NCBI GenBank assembly: GCA_017303795.1
Contig: JAFLBR010000009.1
Span: 1 to 64,000, forward strand
Length of the DNA stretch: 64,000 bases
Direction of reading: 5' to 3'
Origin: Cytophagales bacterium
GTDB lineage: Bacteria; Bacteroidota; Bacteroidia; Cytophagales; Cyclobacteriaceae
Each line of letters opens with the position of its first letter. The first letter of the stretch is position 1. A model generated the notes under the pieces. It was not told the origin of the DNA and did no database searches. It was given only the letters and a program-made list of their open reading frames with translations. Positions 37,401 through 45,700 of the stretch are shown piece after piece. The position numbers were made by a program, and so were the translations under genes.

Positions 37401-38276
37401 ATGCACAAAGCCGGTTTCGTAAGCATAGTAGGTAAGCCCAACGTGGGTAAGAGCAGTTTAATGAACAAACTGGTGGGCGAAAATCTATCCATCATCACCG
37501 CCAAGGCGCAAACCACCCGCCATCGCATAATGGGTATTTTAAATGGTGATGATTTTCAGATTGTGTATTCTGATACACCTGGTTTGTTAGAGCCTAAGTA
37601 CGATCTTCAGCAAGCCATGATGAGTTATGTAAAGGTATCGCTGGATGATGCCGATGTAATTCTTTTTATCGTAGAGCTGGGCGAAAAGTATGACGAAACC
37701 CTTTTTGGTTTTCTACAGAAAACGCAAACCCCGGTGGTGATGCTGATTAACAAAACCGATCTGGCCAAGGGCTCGCAGGTGGAAGACAAAATCGAATACT
37801 GGAAAAAACTGGTTCCTGCTAAAGAGATTATTCCCGTATCGGCCAAAGCCGGAACCAATCTGGATACATTATTACCAACTATTAAAAAATTTTTACCCGA
37901 ACACCCCGGCTATTATCCAAAAGATGATCTGACAGATAGAAGCGAGCGCTTCTTTGCATCCGAAATTATTCGCGAGAAAATATTTCTGAATTACGAACAG
38001 GAAATTCCGTACAGCAGCGAAGTGGGTATAGAAAGTTTTAAAGACGAAGAAACTATCATTCGCATTCGCGCCACTATTTATGTAGAGCGCGATTCGCAGA
38101 AGGGCATTATTATTGGCAAAGGCGGCAGCTCGCTAAAAAAAGTAGGCACCGAAGCCCGCAAATCGTTAGAAAGCTTCTTCGGCAAAAAGGTGTTTCTGGA
38201 AACCCACGTAAAAGTGGCCGACAACTGGCGCAAGCAAAAACTAAAACTAAAACAATTTGGCTACGGTGAAAATTAG
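37401..38276 (+). CDS. era: GTPase Era
   Basis: 291 residues. G domain: GKPNVGKSSLMNKLVG (G1), TTRHRIMG (G2), DTPGL (G3), NKTD (G4), SAK (G5), followed by a C-terminal KH domain with GIIIGKGGSSLKKVG that binds the 3' end of 16S rRNA. It assists 30S maturation. Length is normal. The gene is followed by a palindromic repeat and der. Confidence 0.96.
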   Translation: MHKAGFVSIVGKPNVGKSSLMNKLVGENLSIITAKAQTTRHRIMGILNGDDFQIVYSDTPGLLEPKYDLQQAMMSYVKVSLDDADVILFIVELGEKYDETLFGFLQKTQTPVVMLINKTDLAKGSQVEDKIEYWKKLVPAKEIIPVSAKAGTNLDTLLPTIKKFLPEHPGYYPKDDLTDRSERFFASEIIREKIFLNYEQEIPYSSEVGIESFKDEETIIRIRATIYVERDSQKGIIIGKGGSSLKKVGTEARKSLESFFGKKVFLETHVKVADNWRKQKLKLKQFGYGEN

Positions 38277-38292
38277 CCAATGGTAGCCTGAA

Positions 38293-38339
38293 AAACCTTT
38301 CAGGTCTTTATACCTGTACTAAAAAGACCTGAAAGGTTT
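38293..38339. repeat. palindromic element between era and der
   Basis: Perfect 17-base arms (38293-38309 and 38323-38339, AAACCTTTCAGGTCTTT and its complement) around a 13-base loop. A relative with a similar core lies at 40739-40771. It may stop era transcripts; it lacks a clean T-tract. Confidence 0.85.
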
Positions 38340-38347
38340 CTATTATG

Positions 38348-38355
38348 TACCTTTG
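38348..38355 (+). promoter_or_regulatory. promoter -7 box TACCTTTG of der
   Basis: Fits TAnnTTTG and lies 28 bases ahead of the der ATG, just after the palindrome, so der has its own start of transcription. No clear -33 box. Confidence 0.45.
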
Positions 38356-38383
38356 CCCATCTTTTTTAGAACGCACCAAGTAA

Positions 38384-39691
38384 ATGGCAAACATTGTAGC
38401 AATAGTAGGCAGACCCAACGTAGGCAAGTCCACCTTTTTTAACCGACTGGTAGAACAGCGCCAGGCCATTATGGACGATATGCCGGGCGTTACGCGCGAC
38501 CGCCACTATGGCTATGCCGAGTGGACCGGTAAGTTTTTTACTGTGATTGATACCGGAGGGTATGTTACCGGCTCGGACGATAAGTTTGAATCACAAATAA
38601 GGCAACAAGTTGAACTGGCGCTGGACGAGTGCACGGCCGTGATTTTTATGTTAGATTGCCAGAGCGGCCTTACGGGATACGACAAAGAGTTTGCTCAGAT
38701 TATCCGCAGGTCTAAAAAGCCGGTATTCATTGCCGCCAACAAAGCCGATACGCCCAACAAAGCTGCCGAGGCCAGCGAGTTTTATGAACTGGGTATGGGC
38801 GAGGTGTTTCCCATCTCAGCCGAAAATGGTTCGGGTTCTGGTGAGTTATTAGATGAACTGATTAAGATTTTTCCTTCCGAAGGTGTAGAAGATCCGGATG
38901 CAGGAATTCCAAAAATCGCCATACTGGGCCGCCCAAATGTGGGCAAGTCATCTTTTCTGAATGTGCTGCTGGGTACCGAACGCAGCATTGTAACCGATGA
39001 AGCCGGCACCACCCGCGATGCCATCCACAGCCGCTATAAAATGTATGGCAACGATTTTATTCTGATCGACACGGCCGGTATTCGTAAAAAAAGCAAAGTA
39101 CATCAGGATGTAGAGTTTTACTCGGTGTTGCGATCGTTACGTGCATTGGAAGAAAGCGATGTGTGTATTGTGTTGGTTGATGCTGAGCGTGGGTTAGAAT
39201 CGCAGGATGTAAACATCATTGTGCTGGCTCACAAGCAAAGCAAAGGCATTGTGATAATGGTAAACAAATGGGACCTGGTAGAGAAAGACAGTAAAACTGC
39301 CGATAAGTTCAAAAAAGATATTCTCGAAAAACTGGCACCTATCGATTACATCCCCATTATGTTTGCTTCGGTACTTACCAAGCAACGCATTTTTCAGGTA
39401 ATTGAAAAAGCGGTAACTGTATTCAACAATAAAACCAAACGTGTTTCTACTTCGGAAATTAATGATGCCTTGTTGCCTGAAATTGCGCACTATCCGCCTC
39501 CGGCCCTTAAAGGCAAACTTATCCAGATCAAGTACATTACCCAGATCAAAGCCAAGTCGCCCGCATTTGCATTTTTCTGCAATCTGCCCCAGTATATTCA
39601 ACCTTCGTACACACGGTTTTTAGAAAATCGCTTGCGCGAGAAGTTTGATTTTGAGGGGGTGCCTGTACGGTTGTTCTTCCGAAAAAAATAA
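38384..39691 (+). CDS. der: ribosome-assembly GTPase Der (EngA)
   Basis: 435 residues with two G domains in tandem, unique to Der: GRPNVGKSTFFNRL near residue 8, DTGGY and NKAD in the first; GRPNVGKSSFLNVLLG near 185, DTAGI and NKWD in the second, then a KH-like C-terminal domain. Needed for late 50S assembly. Both P-loops and switch regions are intact. Confidence 0.97.
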   Translation: MANIVAIVGRPNVGKSTFFNRLVEQRQAIMDDMPGVTRDRHYGYAEWTGKFFTVIDTGGYVTGSDDKFESQIRQQVELALDECTAVIFMLDCQSGLTGYDKEFAQIIRRSKKPVFIAANKADTPNKAAEASEFYELGMGEVFPISAENGSGSGELLDELIKIFPSEGVEDPDAGIPKIAILGRPNVGKSSFLNVLLGTERSIVTDEAGTTRDAIHSRYKMYGNDFILIDTAGIRKKSKVHQDVEFYSVLRSLRALEESDVCIVLVDAERGLESQDVNIIVLAHKQSKGIVIMVNKWDLVEKDSKTADKFKKDILEKLAPIDYIPIMFASVLTKQRIFQVIEKAVTVFNNKTKRVSTSEINDALLPEIAHYPPPALKGKLIQIKYITQIKAKSPAFAFFCNLPQYIQPSYTRFLENRLREKFDFEGVPVRLFFRKK

Positions 39692-39794
39692 CAGCAAACG
39701 ATTGTTGTAGGAATGGTGTAGGATTATCTTAAAAAATCTCTAATAATTTTCTAATATTTTAGGGTCAACCCTCTAAATCAAAGCGTTTTAAGCA

Positions 39795-39802
39795 TATCTT
39801 TG
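39795..39802 (+). promoter_or_regulatory. promoter -7 box TATCTTTG of the small lipoprotein gene
   Basis: A match to TAnnTTTG about 28 bases before the ATG, preceded by an AT-rich stretch with a small AGGGT/ACCCT hairpin. No convincing -33 box. Confidence 0.5.
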
Positions 39803-39830
39803 CGCCCAAATTCAAAATAACCTAGAAACT

Positions 39831-40025
39831 ATGAAAAAATTTGTTGCATCTCTTATCGTATGTGGCTTTGCAGTAGCAATGGTTGCTTGCGGTGCTAAGA
39901 AAGAAGAAGCTGCTGCTGCTATTGACTCAGTAGCTACTGAAGTTCAAACTGTTGTTGATTCAGCTGCTACTGTTGTTGATTCAGCTGCTGCTGTACTTGA
40001 CTCTGCTGCTGCAGTAGTAAAGTAA
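39831..40025 (+). CDS. small Ala/Val/Asp-rich lipoprotein
   Basis: 64 residues. A lipoprotein signal (MKKFVASLIVCGFAVAMVAC) ends in a lipobox VAC, so the mature protein is anchored in a membrane by Cys20. The 44 mature residues are near-repeats of a VDSAA(A/T)V unit, which would form an amphipathic coiled coil resembling Lpp. The codons are biased to GCT/GTT/GAT, and the gene has its own promoter and strong terminator, both suggesting high expression. No family is recognised. A peptidoglycan- or surface-spacing role is inference. Confidence 0.85.
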   Translation: MKKFVASLIVCGFAVAMVACGAKKEEAAAAIDSVATEVQTVVDSAATVVDSAAAVLDSAAAVVK

Positions 40026-40048
40026 TCAAATCAAAAGATTTGGTCCGG

Positions 40049-40078
40049 AAGGCTTTAGATGTTCTAAAGCCTTTTTTT
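40049..40078 (+). terminator. terminator of the small lipoprotein gene
   Basis: Arms AAGGCTTTAGA / TCTAAAGCCTT with loop TGT, followed by a T-run. A strong intrinsic terminator 24 bases past the stop codon. Confidence 0.9.
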
Positions 40079-40100
40079 ATTTTCAACTTTTTAAACTCAT

Positions 40101-40715
40101 TTGATAAACGACCTATTACAACCACACCTGCCTGCTGCCGCGCTTGACTATTGCGTTCGGTTGTGGCAACAAAATCCGTTTCAGTTTCACCTCAGTAAAA
40201 AACGTATTTCTAAATCGGGCGACTTTACCTGTAAGCGTGGCCACCAGCCGCGCATTACAGTTAATCGCGATCTTACCCAACTTGAATTTCTGATTACCTA
40301 TGTGCATGAAGTTGCACACCTGCACGTACATCAGGCGCATGGTTTTAAAGCCGAAGCGCATGGAACCGAATGGAAACTAAAGTTTCGCGAGTTGATGACT
40401 CCGATTCTTTACGATTCTATTTTTCCTGAACCCATTCTAAGTTGTCTGAAAGAGCATCTGCAAAACGCGAAAGCCTCCACTTACTCCGATACTGAGCTTA
40501 CGCGATTACTACATCGGGGCGATGCGCGCACAGCCAAATTAGTTTACCTGGCCGATCTGCCCGAAGGCAGCACTTTCGATTTGAATGGCCGGTTCTTTAA
40601 AAAAGGAAAGCTGAAACGCACCCGCGTGTTGTGTACTGAACTAAAAAGTAAAAAACTGTTTCTGGTGCCGGCCGATGTGCCGGTGGGACATGCACAGTTA
40701 ACCTTGTGGGGATGA
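40101..40715 (+). CDS. SprT-like domain protein (putative zinc metalloprotease)
   Basis: 204 residues with HEVAHLHVHQAHGF near residue 76 (HExxH), followed by HGTEWKLKF as the likely third ligand region, the SprT/Spartan arrangement. A C-terminal strand-rich part (LNGRFFKKGKLKRTRVLC) resembles the zinc-ribbon-like tail but lacks a clear CxxC pair. Known SprT-type proteins digest DNA-protein crosslinks in eukaryotes; bacterial function is uncertain. It begins with TTG at 40101. Confidence 0.85.
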   Translation: MINDLLQPHLPAAALDYCVRLWQQNPFQFHLSKKRISKSGDFTCKRGHQPRITVNRDLTQLEFLITYVHEVAHLHVHQAHGFKAEAHGTEWKLKFRELMTPILYDSIFPEPILSCLKEHLQNAKASTYSDTELTRLLHRGDARTAKLVYLADLPEGSTFDLNGRFFKKGKLKRTRVLCTELKSKKLFLVPADVPVGHAQLTLWG

Positions 40716-40738
40716 CACAAACCTATAGGTCTCTACCA

Positions 40739-40771
40739 AAACCTATAAGGTCTTTGAGACCTTATAGGTTT
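40739..40771. repeat. palindromic element after the SprT-like gene
   Basis: Perfect 15-base arms AAACCTATAAGGTCT and its complement, with loop TTG, preceded by an incomplete extra copy (AAACCTATAGGTCT) at 40719-40732. It shares the AAACCT..AGGTCT core with the element at 38293. It sits between converging genes and may act as a terminator for both. Confidence 0.85.
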
Positions 40772-41336
40772 AATTCAACCTGCGTACTATCAATTGATCT
40801 ACCAACTCGCAAAAGTGAGCCGGGTGCAAGGTGCGCCAGTTATCGATCTGTAGTGTACCGCCCATGTTAATATAGTGATCCAGTTTATAGCGCATCATCT
40901 CCTGCTGAATAAAATCTGGAAAGCTTACGGCTGCAATCCAGCCTTGCTCCACTTCATCAAACCATTCTTCGTAATACAAATCGTCCGATCCGTGAAAGTT
41001 GAAAATGTTTTCACCAATCAGAATAAACTTGCTGATGCCTTTGTACATCAATAACTCCAGCACATCGCGCTTCAGCGTCATAATGTCGTTGTTCAGCGTG
41101 TCGTTCCATTCGCCAATAAACTCCAGCACTACAAAGCCGCGCTCGTAATCGGCATACAAAATTTTGAGGTACAAGGTTTCCGATCCAAAGTTATCCCACG
41201 CGGGGTCTATGTAGTAGCCGTAAATAGTTTCAGTATAGAGTTCGTAGTTGTATTCCTTTCCTTGAAAAGATGAGTTTTCATCTTGAGATGAATCGTAATA
41301 CTTAAGCCAGTTGGAGAAAGGTTCGATCTGATGCAT
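40770..41336 (-). CDS. conserved-looking hypothetical protein
   Basis: 188 residues from ATG 41336 (MHQIEPFSNWLKYY); an upstream TTG at 41360 would add eight residues lying in a repeat, so I prefer the ATG. It is acidic and aromatic-rich, without signal peptide or membrane span: NYELYTETIYGYYIDPAWDN, then FVVLEFIGEWNDTLNNDIM, then KFILIGENIFNFHGSDDLYY. I recognise no family. The even composition and intact length suggest a true soluble protein. Confidence 0.7.
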   Translation of the reverse strand: MHQIEPFSNWLKYYDSSQDENSSFQGKEYNYELYTETIYGYYIDPAWDNFGSETLYLKILYADYERGFVVLEFIGEWNDTLNNDIMTLKRDVLELLMYKGISKFILIGENIFNFHGSDDLYYEEWFDEVEQGWIAAVSFPDFIQQEMMRYKLDHYINMGGTLQIDNWRTLHPAHFCELVDQLIVRRLN

Positions 41337-41350
41337 GAAGGGCAAGTTAA

Positions 41351-41525
41351 CAATTGACAACAGGCAATTGACAATAGTTCATGCTAAGAATATCAATTGT
41401 CTTTTTCGATTTTAAATGTGAATTTTTGATATCAACGCGAAAACGTATAAATCGACCGTAATAATCAGCATCGATCACAATTGTCAATTGCCCCGATAAC
41501 TATCGGGATTGTCAACTGTCAATTC
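41351..41525. repeat. cluster of CAATTGACAA repeats with a central hairpin
   Basis: CAATTGACAA occurs twice at 41351 and 41365; inverted copies TTGTCAATTG at 41481 and a diverged one ending near 41525 lie on the other side. Between the inverted copies is a hairpin, CCCGATA-AC-TATCGGG (41492-41507). The intervening 100 bases have no gene. It looks like a decayed mobile or intergenic repeat of Bacteroidota type. Confidence 0.6.
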
Positions 41526-42368
41526 TTAAAGATCCTTCTGATGATAAAGTGTAAGCCCGGCAATGGGGCCTTCCAGCACATTCTTAACAGTAATGCCTTT
41601 ATCGTTTGCTACCTGTCGCAGAATATCGCTGTAGTAAAATGCAATGGAGCCGGTAAAGTGAACTTTCACGTTCTGGTAGTTATCGTACTTCATCACATTG
41701 TTTTCGTAGAAGTCGGACAAGCTATCGTAAATCAACTTGTAGCAATACGGCTCTTTCAAATGCTGAAAGATAAATTTTGAAAAGCTGGCTAAGAAGGCTC
41801 CGGGCTTTTCGCCCTGATAAACTTTTTCTAAAACTTCTTCGCGTGTAAATGGAAACCGGGCTTTAAACTGCTCGGCTAGTTTTGCGGGCATTTCGTTGCG
41901 GAAGTAATCGAAAATAAATTTTTTGCCGATGTAAGTACCTGAACCTTCATCGGCCAGAATCCAACCTAAGTTGGCTACGTTGTCGATTATCTTTTCGCCA
42001 TCGTACAAACAAGAATTTGAACCCGTTCCCAAAATACAGGCAACGCCCGGCTCACGACCGCAAAGTGCGCGTGCAGCAGCAAGCAGATCCCAACCAATTT
42101 CTATGTAAGCACCGGGCCAGTATTGAGCAAATGCTTCGCGAATGATCTGTTGATTTTTCTCGGACGATACTCCTGTACCGTAATAAAAAATCTTATCCAC
42201 CGATTCCTTCACCTGAGGAGCAAGACTTTCTTTTATAATACTATGCAAATGTTCTAAGGGTTGATAGTACGGATTAAAGCCGGGGCTGTGGGCCTGACCA
42301 ATGGAGCCATCTTTGTTCAAAAACCTCCAATCAATTTTAGAACCACCACTATCGGCAACAAGAATCAT
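41526..42368 (-). CDS. BadF/BadG-type ATPase, probable N-acetylglucosamine kinase
   Basis: 280 residues of the ASKHA fold: DSGGSKIDWRF at the N-terminus (phosphate 1), GTGSNSCLYDG near residue 118 (phosphate 2) and LADEGSGTYIGKKFIF after it. The SGxxK-like GSGTYIGK and length match the GlcNAc kinase branch used for amino-sugar recycling. The substrate is inferred. It is followed upstream by the cytochrome-b5-fold gene after about 40 bases. Confidence 0.85.
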   Translation of the reverse strand: MILVADSGGSKIDWRFLNKDGSIGQAHSPGFNPYYQPLEHLHSIIKESLAPQVKESVDKIFYYGTGVSSEKNQQIIREAFAQYWPGAYIEIGWDLLAAARALCGREPGVACILGTGSNSCLYDGEKIIDNVANLGWILADEGSGTYIGKKFIFDYFRNEMPAKLAEQFKARFPFTREEVLEKVYQGEKPGAFLASFSKFIFQHLKEPYCYKLIYDSLSDFYENNVMKYDNYQNVKVHFTGSIAFYYSDILRQVANDKGITVKNVLEGPIAGLTLYHQKDL

Positions 42369-42407
42369 ATTTTAGTTTTCAGTAATGCAAAATAACAGAA
42401 ATAACGA

Positions 42408-42644
42408 TTAGGCCGAAACGTGTAATACACCAATGGGAGTAAGCTTTTCAAAAACCTGGTCCGTATGTGGGGCGTCTTTTAGTTCGGCTGTAAGGTCTTG
42501 CCCGGCCCAATGCTCGTAATGTTTGCCGTTGCGCCACAAGCGCGAGTGGGTAACATCATACACTTTGCCCTGATAAGCAATCCAGATTTCGGGTTTGTCC
42601 TGGCCGTTGCGGAGCGCGAGTTGGGCTTTGGTGATTAAATTCAT
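42408..42644 (-). CDS. cytochrome b5-like haem/steroid-binding domain protein
   Basis: 78 residues, a single domain: ALRNGQDKPEIWIAYQGKVYDVTHS, then LWRNGKHYEHWAGQDLTAEL, then HTDQVFEKLTPIGVL. The layout is that of the cytochrome b5-like family, with H in GKHYEHWAG at the ligand position. It has no membrane span. Redox or small-molecule binding is inferred. Its ATG overlaps the RDD stop by four bases (ATGA), so they are coupled. Confidence 0.85.
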   Translation of the reverse strand: MNLITKAQLALRNGQDKPEIWIAYQGKVYDVTHSRLWRNGKHYEHWAGQDLTAELKDAPHTDQVFEKLTPIGVLHVSA

Positions 42645-43351
42645 GAAAGCCCCGAGGTGAGGTGATGGTAATCTTTAAGAATGGTATATAAAAACTGAAC
42701 GGGCGGCATATCGGTTTGAATGCCCAACAGCGTTTTAACTTTTTCAGTGGCAGCTAACACAGGTTGTCCATTACCTAACTCACGATTCATTTCCAATACT
42801 TCTTTTATAAGTTTAATGTCGCGATCGTTAAGATTAATGGTTTGCGGAAACTGAGGCACATATTCTTCCTTCAAACTTTTTACAATTTGCTGACTGGTAA
42901 CTTCACCGCGTTTGGTAAGTTTTACTACTGTGGTGCCGCCCGCTAAATCGCCCAGCCTTTGGCCATTTTTTGTAAGGGAGATAAAGGTGATTGCAATGGA
43001 TCCCCAAAGAATTACATCTATCGGCCACAGAATAAATCTAAAAATATAGTTGGCTATGGTGGGCGATGTACCATCCAACCGAACCACCTGAATATTCAAA
43101 GCCCGCTTACCCAGCGTTTGGCCGTTCATCAGAATTTCAAATGCCAGGTTATAGAAAAATACCGGCAGGTAAATCATGATCATTACCCAGTAATCCAGCA
43201 CATCGGCCATTCCAAAAATAAAGAACACAAGTATCAGGTAGGCTGCCCATATTACCATGTCTAATAAAAAGGCAAGTATCCGATCGAACACTCCGGCAAT
43301 GGGATAATCGATAAATACGTTCTGTGTAGTTTGTACTTTTATGGTTTGCAT
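42641..43351 (-). CDS. RDD family membrane protein
   Basis: 236 residues starting at ATG 43351 (MQTIKVQTTQNVFIDY), with the RDD hallmark GVFDRILAFLLDMVIWAAYL and about four spans, then NGQTLGKRALNIQVVRLDG. A basic-acidic cytoplasmic tail of ~90 residues ends the protein. The family may transport or act in stress, but its role is unsettled. RDD genes occur with MoxR/DUF58/SpoIIM genes in Bacteroidota, and here the rest of that set lies on the other strand 1.4 kb away. Confidence 0.9.
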   Translation of the reverse strand: MQTIKVQTTQNVFIDYPIAGVFDRILAFLLDMVIWAAYLILVFFIFGMADVLDYWVMIMIYLPVFFYNLAFEILMNGQTLGKRALNIQVVRLDGTSPTIANYIFRFILWPIDVILWGSIAITFISLTKNGQRLGDLAGGTTVVKLTKRGEVTSQQIVKSLKEEYVPQFPQTINLNDRDIKLIKEVLEMNRELGNGQPVLAATEKVKTLLGIQTDMPPVQFLYTILKDYHHLTSGLS

Positions 43352-43398
43352 AAGGTACAGCAAAAGTTAAATTACTGTTCAAATATAACCTCAAACAA

Positions 43399-44649
43399 AT
43401 GAAACCCCGTTACCAATCCGCTTCCATTTTATTTCTTGTTTGCACGCTGGCGTTCTCTTGTTCCACCAAATCGGTGAACGAGATGACAGATTCCGAACTG
43501 AAACTATACGCGGATGAACTTGCCCATAAGTTTATTATAACCGATGGCCATGTGGATCTGCCTTACCGGTTAAGAATGAAAAACTTCCGGTTGGAGCGGG
43601 AGTATCTGGGCATTCCGGTTAGCACCAAAGAAGGTGACTTTGATTACGAACGTGCAAAAAAAGGCGGCCTTGATGCTCCGTTTATGTCAATCTATATTCC
43701 ATCCACATACCAACTTCAACCTGATTTTGGAAAAAGTCTGGCCGACTCACTGATTAATATGATCACCGGAATTGCCGATGCTCATCCCGATAAATTTGCC
43801 GTGGCCTTAAGTCCGGCCGATGTTGAAGCAAATTTTAAAACCGGAAAAATTTCGTTGCCGATGGGCATGGAAAACGGAGCCCCGGTTGGAAATGATCTGA
43901 CTAATCTGAAATACTTTTTTGATAAAGGTATTCGCTACATTACCCTTACCCACGGCAAAGACAATCAGATTTGCGATAGCAGCTACGATACCACTGCTAC
44001 CTCAAATGGGTTAAGTGCTTTTGGCGAGCAGGTGGTAGCAGAAATGAATAACCTCGGTATTATGGTTGATATTTCGCACGTATCGGATAGCGCATTTTAC
44101 GATGTGTTAAAAATTACCAAAGCCCCGCTTATTGCTTCGCACAGCTCTTGCCGAAAATTTACACCCGACTTTCAACGCAACATGAGCGATGACATGATTA
44201 AAAAGCTTGGTGAAAACGGAGGTGTAATTCAAATTAATTTTGGTTCTGCATTTCTGGATTCGGCCGTAAGGGCTGGTAACGAAGCAAACCGCCAAAAACT
44301 TAAAGCCCTGTTAGACGAGAAAGGATTAAAAGCAACCGACTCGCTGGCCACTCCTGTTATCGAACAATTCCAAAAAGAAAATCCATCGCTTTTTGCCGAT
44401 GTAAAAATTGTGGCCGATCATATCGATCATGTGGTGAAGTTATCGGGCATCGATCATGTGGGCTTTGGTTCCGACTTTGATGGCGTGGGCGATTCGCTCC
44501 CCACCGGGCTTAAAGATGTATCTCAATTTCCCAACCTTATTTATGAACTGTTAAAGCGAGGCTATAGCGAAGCAGATCTTAAAAAAGTATGTGGCGCTAA
44601 TGTGCTTAGGGTGTGGGGCGAAGTGCAGGCCTACGCGCAATCGAGATAG
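43399..44649 (+). CDS. membrane dipeptidase, peptidase M19, lipoprotein
   Basis: 416 residues. A lipoprotein signal ends in LAFSC, so the protein is membrane-anchored. The M19 (renal dipeptidase) core holds ITDGHVDLPYR (HxD), MGMENGAP (bridging E), HVSDSAFYD, ASHSSCRKF and DHVGFGSDFDGV with the two-zinc ligands. It hydrolyses dipeptides outside the inner membrane. Divergent from the RDD gene, it has its own terminator and thus stands alone in a possible larger neighbourhood. Confidence 0.93.
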   Translation: MKPRYQSASILFLVCTLAFSCSTKSVNEMTDSELKLYADELAHKFIITDGHVDLPYRLRMKNFRLEREYLGIPVSTKEGDFDYERAKKGGLDAPFMSIYIPSTYQLQPDFGKSLADSLINMITGIADAHPDKFAVALSPADVEANFKTGKISLPMGMENGAPVGNDLTNLKYFFDKGIRYITLTHGKDNQICDSSYDTTATSNGLSAFGEQVVAEMNNLGIMVDISHVSDSAFYDVLKITKAPLIASHSSCRKFTPDFQRNMSDDMIKKLGENGGVIQINFGSAFLDSAVRAGNEANRQKLKALLDEKGLKATDSLATPVIEQFQKENPSLFADVKIVADHIDHVVKLSGIDHVGFGSDFDGVGDSLPTGLKDVSQFPNLIYELLKRGYSEADLKKVCGANVLRVWGEVQAYAQSR

Positions 44650-44667
44650 AAAACAAATTAAAAGATT

Positions 44668-44700
44668 AAAGACCGAAAGCCCGATGCTTTCGGTCTTTTC
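44668..44700 (+). terminator. terminator of the M19 dipeptidase gene
   Basis: Thirteen-base arms AAAGACCGAAAGC / GCTTTCGGTCTTT with a CCGAT loop, then a T-rich tail. Confidence 0.85.
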
Positions 44701-44734
44701 TTATTATTTTGGATTCTGATTTTCCTGAACCTGA

Positions 44735-45700
44735 ATGCGCGAAGCAGCTTTTGTTAAACAGAATGTAGATCGGTGGCAGACCTACGAAAAAATGCTGCTC
44801 AATCCGGGTGGAATCAGTCCGGAAAAAAAAGCAGAGATTTTTATCCAGCTTACCGATGATCTTTCTTTTGCACGAACGCAATATCCTCAAGGCGAAACGG
44901 TACAATACCTGAATCACCTCAGTTCAAAAATTCATGCTCAGGTTTATAAAAACAAAAAAGAAGAAGCGGGTAGATTTATCACCTTCTGGACAAAAGAAGT
45001 GCCCCTGCTGTGTATCAAACTTCAAAAACCATTTTTCTATTCCATCCTGATTTTTGTAATCTCCACTACTATAGGAGCGCTGTCTACATTAAATGACGAC
45101 TCGTTTGTGCGCCTGATTATGGGCGATGCATACGTAAACATGACCCTGGAAAACATTAAATCCGGAAATCCTACAGGAGTATATGCCAACCAAAGCCAGT
45201 TGAACATGTTTTTTATGATCACCTTCAACAACGTGCGGGTTTCTTTTTTTGCTTTCGCTGCCGGAATACTTTTATCGATGGGCACCGGGTATTTACTTTT
45301 CCGTAACGGCATCATGCTAGGCTCTTTCTTTGCCATGTTCTTTCAACATAATCTTTTAAACGATGCCATACTGGTAGTAATGCTACACGGTACCCTTGAA
45401 ATTTCGGCTATCATTTTAGCAGGTGGTGCGGGCCTGCACATGGGCAACAGTATTCTTTTTCCCGGTACGTTTAGTCGCATGGAATCTTTTAAGCGTGGCG
45501 CAAAAGAAGGTCTTAAATTAGTAATGGGATTAATGCCTGTTTTTATCGTGGCCGGATTTATCGAATCGTTTATTACGCGGTATAGTAATATGCCCGATTT
45601 GTTTAAAGTGATTATTATAGTTGCATCGCTTGCCTTTATCATATTCTATTTCTTTATCTATCCTTTTCGAATTAAACAATTAGCTCATGCCCAAAATTGA
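44735..45700 (+). CDS. SpoIIM-family (stage II sporulation protein M-like) membrane protein
   Basis: 321 residues, five or six spans in the last 230 residues; FMITFNNVRVSFFAFAAGILL and HGTLEISAIILAGGAGL are the family core. The soluble N-terminus begins MREAAFVKQNVDRWQTYE. This is not a sporulator, and the family occurs widely with RDD, MoxR and DUF58 genes; function unknown. It is the first gene of a run of six with overlaps or near-zero gaps. Confidence 0.9.
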   Translation: MREAAFVKQNVDRWQTYEKMLLNPGGISPEKKAEIFIQLTDDLSFARTQYPQGETVQYLNHLSSKIHAQVYKNKKEEAGRFITFWTKEVPLLCIKLQKPFFYSILIFVISTTIGALSTLNDDSFVRLIMGDAYVNMTLENIKSGNPTGVYANQSQLNMFFMITFNNVRVSFFAFAAGILLSMGTGYLLFRNGIMLGSFFAMFFQHNLLNDAILVVMLHGTLEISAIILAGGAGLHMGNSILFPGTFSRMESFKRGAKEGLKLVMGLMPVFIVAGFIESFITRYSNMPDLFKVIIIVASLAFIIFYFFIYPFRIKQLAHAQN

